Below are positions 51,822 to 56,537 of a stretch of DNA of 56,537 nucleotides, one piece after another; position 1 is the stretch's first letter, and each line of letters begins with the position of its first letter. The notes under the pieces are model-generated. The model saw only the letters and a program-made list of their open reading frames with translations. It made no database searches and had not been told where the DNA came from. The translations under genes were made by a program, and so were the position numbers. Origin of the DNA: an uncultured bacterium (GTDB taxonomy: Bacteria > Cyanobacteriota > Vampirovibrionia > Gastranaerophilales > Gastranaerophilaceae); NCBI GenBank assembly GCA_949284415.1, contig CASDVM010000034.1:1-56537 (forward strand), given 5' to 3'.

Positions 51822-54800
51822 ATGTCTGAAATTCAATTAGGAAAAGGTTCAAAAAATTACGGCGTAGTTAATACCGAGCAGTTAAAAGGCGGTATCAGAC
51901 GCGAGCAGTTAAAAACAGAAGAACAAAAATCCATTTTTGATGCAGCGGATACTGATAAAAACGGGGTTTTGGATGCAAATGAAATGCAGCAGTTTACTGA
52001 ACAACTTCAGGATGCTGCAGGTAATGAGAAACTTTCAAAACGTGAAGCCAAAAAGTTTTTAAAAAGTCGGAATTTAAAAGATGTTGATAAAAAAGAATTG
52101 TTTAAGTTTGTAAACGAACTTTCGCAGAGCAGTGAAAATATTGCGGAATCCAAAGTTGTTGAACAGAACGGGCAAAAGACAATTCTTGTTACCTATAAAG
52201 ACGGTTCGCAGGAGACAATTAATCCTGATAAAACATCTCAAATTATGTCAACCGACCAAAATAATGCTGTTACAACAAAATTTTTTGATGAAAACAGAAA
52301 ACTTACAAAAGAGCAGATTGTTCAGGAAAACGGTGATACGGAAACAACTGATATAGAAAACGACCTGCCTGTTCAAAAAACAATAGTAACAAATAACGGT
52401 TCAAAAACTGCCGTAATAAATTATGAAGACGGTGCGGAGATTAAACAGAGTGTTACGGAAGGTTCTGTTAAATCTGATTATACCTATGTTGACGGTAAAC
52501 CCGTATTGACTCAAAAAATTGAAGATCTTGGAAATGATGTCGCAAGAACTACAGATTACACCTATAACGAAGACGGCACCGTAACGACCAATATTACAGA
52601 ACCCGGGAAAAGTACCGTTCAGCAGTTAAAAGACGGCAAGCTTCTTTCGGAAGTTATAACGGAAGGCGACAAGAAAACAGAACGCCTTTATAAAGATGAT
52701 AATACAACTCAGGAACTTGTTACAGAGGGTGAAAATAAAACCGCTACAATTTATAATTCCGAAACAGGAAAACGTCTTGAACAAGCTAAACTTGTTAACG
52801 GTAAACAATATGCCGTAAAATATGATGGTGAAGGTAATACGGAAGGAATTATCGTACAGAACGGCGAAAGTATTTCATCAATAGCAAAAAAATTCGGAGT
52901 GTCCGCAAAAGATTTGATGGAAGCAAATCAGGACAAACTTAAAGGTAAAAACAATAAATATTTCAGCGTAGGTGATGAAATAAAAATTCCACGTGAACTA
53001 GATGCTGATGCTAAGGCTCTTCAGGGCAGAAAATCTGCCGAAGAAGCAAAAGCCGAATTTGCAAGAGATGAACAGATAAGACAGCAGAAAAGAGCTGCAG
53101 CAAGAGAACGCGATGCGGCTTATAGAAAACTCGGTCTGGTTAATTACAAAGGTGCAGGCGAAAAAGTTACCGGAGATTATTGGAAAAATAATAAAAAGAC
53201 AAGTTCCGTACAACTTACCAAAATCGGTAATGCAACACACGGACGTACTATTGCAAGAGATAAACAGGGCAAAATTTATGTTGTAGCACATAACGGAGTT
53301 ATTTTAAAAGATTCATGGGTTGAAATCAGCGCCCACAGAAAAACCGTTAAATCAGGCAACAGATGGTACGCTGTAGAAGGTAAAAATGCTGACGGATACG
53401 CAAGAACTGATGTTATTGATGCAAGCGGTAATACCCGTGTTATGTCGCACGATAACAAGATTCTGCGAGAAGATTATCTTGAAGCCCATAAAGCTTATGT
53501 AAATAAACCGAAATCAGAACATAATAATACGGTTTCAGGTCAAAAAGACGTAACTTACGTAAAAGATTCTAACGGAAAAGTCTGGTACTTTAACGACAAA
53601 ACAGGAAGAGCGATTGTTAAAGACGGTTATAGAGACATAGTAAACAAAGAATCAGATTATGTCGCAAACAAACTGCATAAAGCCGCAGATGGTATTGGCA
53701 CTGATAATAAGCTTCTTGAAGAAGGAGTTAACAATATCTATTCACGTGATATTTTGGTCGGTGTAAATAACAGGCTCAAAGCTCGGGGTTATAAAGGCGA
53801 TAAACAAACTATGCCTGTAGAAGCATTGATTTTGGCTGAAAAAAGCCACGGTTCTGCCCGTCCTTTATTAAAGACACTTATTGACAGTGGTACCATGACA
53901 ATAGAAGAACAGGCTCATACTTTTAAACGTGAACTTGAGCATGAAGTTCACGGAGGTTTAGGTATTACCTATACAGAAGATGTTAATGAAGTTATGCAGC
54001 TTGTTAACAATCGTGATGTAAGGCTGGAAGTAGAAGCACAATTTAAAAAAGATCATCCGGAGTTGAAGGAAAATGAAGGATCTTTAGTCCGTTCATATTT
54101 AGCCGGAGACGGTTTTTCTGCGCAGGAAGTTGACCAGTTTGATGCAAACTGGGTTAAAACCGGTGCTTATGCAGAAGCAAGATATGTTTATCAAGTCGAT
54201 GAAAACGGCAATATAGCAGTTGATAAAAACGGTCGGCCGATCATAATGATTGATGAAGGAGATCAGGCACATAGAAATGGTGTTATAGGCAGACTTGTTT
54301 TTGATTATCAGGATAAAGAAGCGTTGAACAAGGGTTTGGAAGTTGTCAATGACGATCCGAACAGTTTTGATTATCAATATCTGGACAAACGAGCAGGCGA
54401 AGAAGTTGCCAAAGATCCAAAAGGAAAATATCAATCAAGATTTACAAATCAGGATAATATTCAGCGTTATCTTGCAGGATTTCATTCAGATGCCGAGACA
54501 GGTAAAGTAGATGTCGGCAACGTGTCTGCAAGCAACACTATTTTGTTTAAAGGTGAAAAACCGCCGAGAATTCAAGCCGAAGAAGCTCTATATAATGCAA
54601 AAAACGGTGATTATAGCGAGTCTTTTAACAGTATGGAACCACAAATTTACTCTGCTATGGCTGAGCTGATTGCAAAGGGTGATGTTAAAGGCGTCAAAAA
54701 TATGAATGACCTTTATAAAAAAGCCATTAATAGTAGTGAAATACTTCCTAATGATAAAACAAAGATTATGGTGGGTGCAATCATTTCAGGTCAAGTTGAT

Positions 54801-56537
54801 TTTACGGATAAAGAAATTACTAATTTATGTATAGGATTGATGCATTCCATTGATACACATACCGGTGATGCAGAGTCATCTTGGAATAATGAACATCATA
54901 CAAATATTGCGAATCTTCAAAAGGAGCAATTACGGGCAATATTACTATATAATCCGCAGATTATGAGTGCGGTTAAAGCTCGTGTACACCAAGAAGATTT
55001 TTCATATACAATTCTTGATTCAAAGTCTAATGAAAAAGTGGGTGCTCTCCCAAATACAGTATCTACGAAAGAATCACATCTTAAGTTTCTTGAAGAGTTG
55101 AGAGGTGTGGCTAAAGAAGAGATATTCTATGATGAAAACGGTAAACAGATTACTGATTCTGCTCGGATAGAAGAAATCAAAGCTTCCAATATGCAGTATC
55201 TCAATGGTATGCGTTTGCATGTAGCTGAGTTAGAAAGAGAATTCAAAAAAGGTGTTGATACAGAAGGTCTTCTTTCTGATTCCGGTAATTTTTTAGTAAT
55301 GATGTCCGGAATAGGAACAGACAGAGGCGATGTTAAAACAGAATATACTAATGCTAAGATAAGGCTTCAACAGCTTGAAGCAGCTGCTCAGGGCAGATTA
55401 CGCGATAGCAACGGTAAAGTTATTTCTTTTCAAACACTTGTGAAAGAGTCATCAGGTAAACTAGATTCTCTTGAAAATCTAAACAGTAAGTATAAGACGT
55501 CAATTGCTTATGGTAAGGGAGCTGCTATTACTCTTCCTGTAGCTTTAGCAACTTCAGCATTTGGAGGGACAGCTATTGGTGCTGGTATAACAGCAACTGT
55601 TGTTACATTCGGTTTAAATGAGCTCGAAGCAACAACTTCACATACTGGCGATACTGTAGAAGCACGTGAACAGAATGCAAAAGACAGTTTAGTTACCGGT
55701 TTAACAGCAGGTATTGGTGCAGGTCAGATGAAATATATTTATAAGCTTGCAAACAATATGGGAACAACAACAAGAACAGGCATAAGATTAGCAGCTACTG
55801 TTACAGCTGATACTGCAACAGGTGTTGGAGCAGAATATGTATCAACAGGAAGTGTTTCAAAAGAGAGTTTATTATCCAATCTATTAGTGTCTGCAGCAGG
55901 TAATTCTGTTGGTGTTAAATCTCTCGGAGCTAAGGCAGATAAAACAGGAATCAATTCTGTGCTTCCTAAAACAAGTGATACTCCCGTACTCAATCGAGCA
56001 TCCTCAAACGGTGATGTTCCACATTCCACTGTTCGGGTCGGTGAAGAAAAAGGTAGAAAGATTCAACAGGAAGTAAGTCAAGCTGTTTCAAATCCTGATA
56101 TCTCAGGAGAAGATCTTGCACATATAAGACACCAAGCAGACGGAATTTCAAACAGAGACGTACGCAGAGATGTTCAGAAAAAAGTTGATAAAGCTGCTGA
56201 AAATCTTTCTCCTCAGGAACGCGCATCATTTGATGCCGCAAACAGAGCCAATGCTCAGAACAATGTTGATCATATCTTTGAAAAACACAGCGTGTTAAAT
56301 GACGGCGATACACGTGTTATGAATGAATATATTAAAAACACTGATGATCCAGATGTTTTGAAAGATTTAAGAGAAAAATTAACTGAAAAAGAATATACTT
56401 ACGGCGGTGTAACAGCAAATTACAACAGACTGAGAAAAGCAATAGACGACAGACTTGCAAGTCTTAATCCTGCTCCTGTAAAATCAAATATTCAACAGCA
56501 TGATGATGTTGTTGCTATGCTTAATGAAAAAGCTCAG
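51822..56537 (+). CDS. Giant multidomain protein (at least 1572 aa, truncated by the window edge)
   Basis: An uninterrupted frame from ATG 51822 to the last base; I translated it fully and met no stop. Domains in order: an EF-hand loop DTDKNGVLDANE (43-54); repeated beta-like units with TEG...YxDG (about 100-335); a LysM module (about 343-390) for peptidoglycan binding; a coiled coil (about 395-440); an annexin-like motif GIGTDNKLLEEGVNN (from 624), another GIGTD near 1163; a hydrophobic Ala/Gly/Thr-rich segment near 1234-1267; a charged helical C-terminal part. No signal peptide. A large surface, cell-wall or effector protein is likely; the function is not recognised. The next possible upstream region lacks a good ribosome-binding site. 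Confidence 0.85.
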   Translation, partial: MSEIQLGKGSKNYGVVNTEQLKGGIRREQLKTEEQKSIFDAADTDKNGVLDANEMQQFTEQLQDAAGNEKLSKREAKKFLKSRNLKDVDKKELFKFVNELSQSSENIAESKVVEQNGQKTILVTYKDGSQETINPDKTSQIMSTDQNNAVTTKFFDENRKLTKEQIVQENGDTETTDIENDLPVQKTIVTNNGSKTAVINYEDGAEIKQSVTEGSVKSDYTYVDGKPVLTQKIEDLGNDVARTTDYTYNEDGTVTTNITEPGKSTVQQLKDGKLLSEVITEGDKKTERLYKDDNTTQELVTEGENKTATIYNSETGKRLEQAKLVNGKQYAVKYDGEGNTEGIIVQNGESISSIAKKFGVSAKDLMEANQDKLKGKNNKYFSVGDEIKIPRELDADAKALQGRKSAEEAKAEFARDEQIRQQKRAAARERDAAYRKLGLVNYKGAGEKVTGDYWKNNKKTSSVQLTKIGNATHGRTIARDKQGKIYVVAHNGVILKDSWVEISAHRKTVKSGNRWYAVEGKNADGYARTDVIDASGNTRVMSHDNKILREDYLEAHKAYVNKPKSEHNNTVSGQKDVTYVKDSNGKVWYFNDKTGRAIVKDGYRDIVNKESDYVANKLHKAADGIGTDNKLLEEGVNNIYSRDILVGVNNRLKARGYKGDKQTMPVEALILAEKSHGSARPLLKTLIDSGTMTIEEQAHTFKRELEHEVHGGLGITYTEDVNEVMQLVNNRDVRLEVEAQFKKDHPELKENEGSLVRSYLAGDGFSAQEVDQFDANWVKTGAYAEARYVYQVDENGNIAVDKNGRPIIMIDEGDQAHRNGVIGRLVFDYQDKEALNKGLEVVNDDPNSFDYQYLDKRAGEEVAKDPKGKYQSRFTNQDNIQRYLAGFHSDAETGKVDVGNVSASNTILFKGEKPPRIQAEEALYNAKNGDYSESFNSMEPQIYSAMAELIAKGDVKGVKNMNDLYKKAINSSEILPNDKTKIMVGAIISGQVDFTDKEITNLCIGLMHSIDTHTGDAESSWNNEHHTNIANLQKEQLRAILLYNPQIMSAVKARVHQEDFSYTILDSKSNEKVGALPNTVSTKESHLKFLEELRGVAKEEIFYDENGKQITDSARIEEIKASNMQYLNGMRLHVAELEREFKKGVDTEGLLSDSGNFLVMMSGIGTDRGDVKTEYTNAKIRLQQLEAAAQGRLRDSNGKVISFQTLVKESSGKLDSLENLNSKYKTSIAYGKGAAITLPVALATSAFGGTAIGAGITATVVTFGLNELEATTSHTGDTVEAREQNAKDSLVTGLTAGIGAGQMKYIYKLANNMGTTTRTGIRLAATVTADTATGVGAEYVSTGSVSKESLLSNLLVSAAGNSVGVKSLGAKADKTGINSVLPKTSDTPVLNRASSNGDVPHSTVRVGEEKGRKIQQEVSQAVSNPDISGEDLAHIRHQADGISNRDVRRDVQKKVDKAAENLSPQERASFDAANRANAQNNVDHIFEKHSVLNDGDTRVMNEYIKNTDDPDVLKDLREKLTEKEYTYGGVTANYNRLRKAIDDRLASLNPAPVKSNIQQHDDVVAMLNEKAQ

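Noticed and set aside
55739-56313. Two overlapping minus-strand ORFs inside the giant gene
   Set aside because: They are shadows of the long plus-strand frame, which has clear domain content and coding composition.

Overview
The window is low-G+C bacterial chromosome, not plasmid or phage: most genes are single-copy housekeeping genes (eno, recJ, dnaN, dnaG, rpoD, metG, der, lepA, tdk, aroB/K/C, prmC, two Xer recombinases). A TolC-type outer-membrane channel means a double-membrane cell. The origin-like motif next to dnaN (TTTTCTACA, close to the cyanobacterial DnaA box TTTTCCACA), the AT-rich genome and many small unknown proteins with N-termini such as MNISPVNQRIVSQNFQ suggest a gut non-photosynthetic cyanobacterial relative (Vampirovibrionia/Melainabacteria, probably Gastranaerophilales). 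That placement is inference from recognition, not a search.

Layout. 1-5.5 kb: tRNA-Met(CAT), MATE exporter, eno, recJ. 5.5-7.6 kb: small acidic protein and a minus-strand operon (Cys-rich C_GCAxxG_C_C protein, fluoride channel crcB with an apparent frameshift, endonuclease IV-like nfo). 7.6-14.1 kb: tripartite drug-efflux locus (MarR regulator, EmrA-like adaptor, two tandem EmrB-like MFS pumps, divergent TolC-like channel) with an operator and a GC-rich structured leader. 14.3-19.1 kb: prmC, coupled small unknowns, bioD homologue, aroC, a secreted protein. 19.2-24.3 kb: Xer recombinase, a membrane-tethered protein joining a GHKL-ATPase-like region to an HExxH motif, dnaN, and a candidate oriC. 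24.4-33.5 kb: GT-C membrane protein, metG, der, small acidic proteins, aroK-aroB, CtpA-type protease. 33.7-45.5 kb: small HTH proteins, metallophosphoesterase, hybrid histidine kinase, dnaG-rpoD, lepA, tdk, TrmB-type regulator, repeat-rich spacer, xerC. 45.7-51.5 kb: TPR protein, repeat protein, HxlR regulator, DJ-1/PfpI protein, DUF47-pit phosphate uptake pair. 51.8 kb to the right edge: one uninterrupted frame of at least 1572 codons (EF-hand, LysM, annexin-like motifs) that runs off the window.

The most interesting items are the GHKL/HExxH fusion protein, the open-ended giant protein with an ATAGG tandem repeat at its predicted transcript start, the variant-DnaA-box origin with a 30-bp perfect palindrome, a recurring leaderless-promoter architecture (a -10 box 6-7 nt before the ATG, no Shine-Dalgarno) on about eight genes, a structured GC-rich leader before the TolC gene, and a promoter-plus-terminator unit at 30.35-30.43 kb that could make a short RNA.
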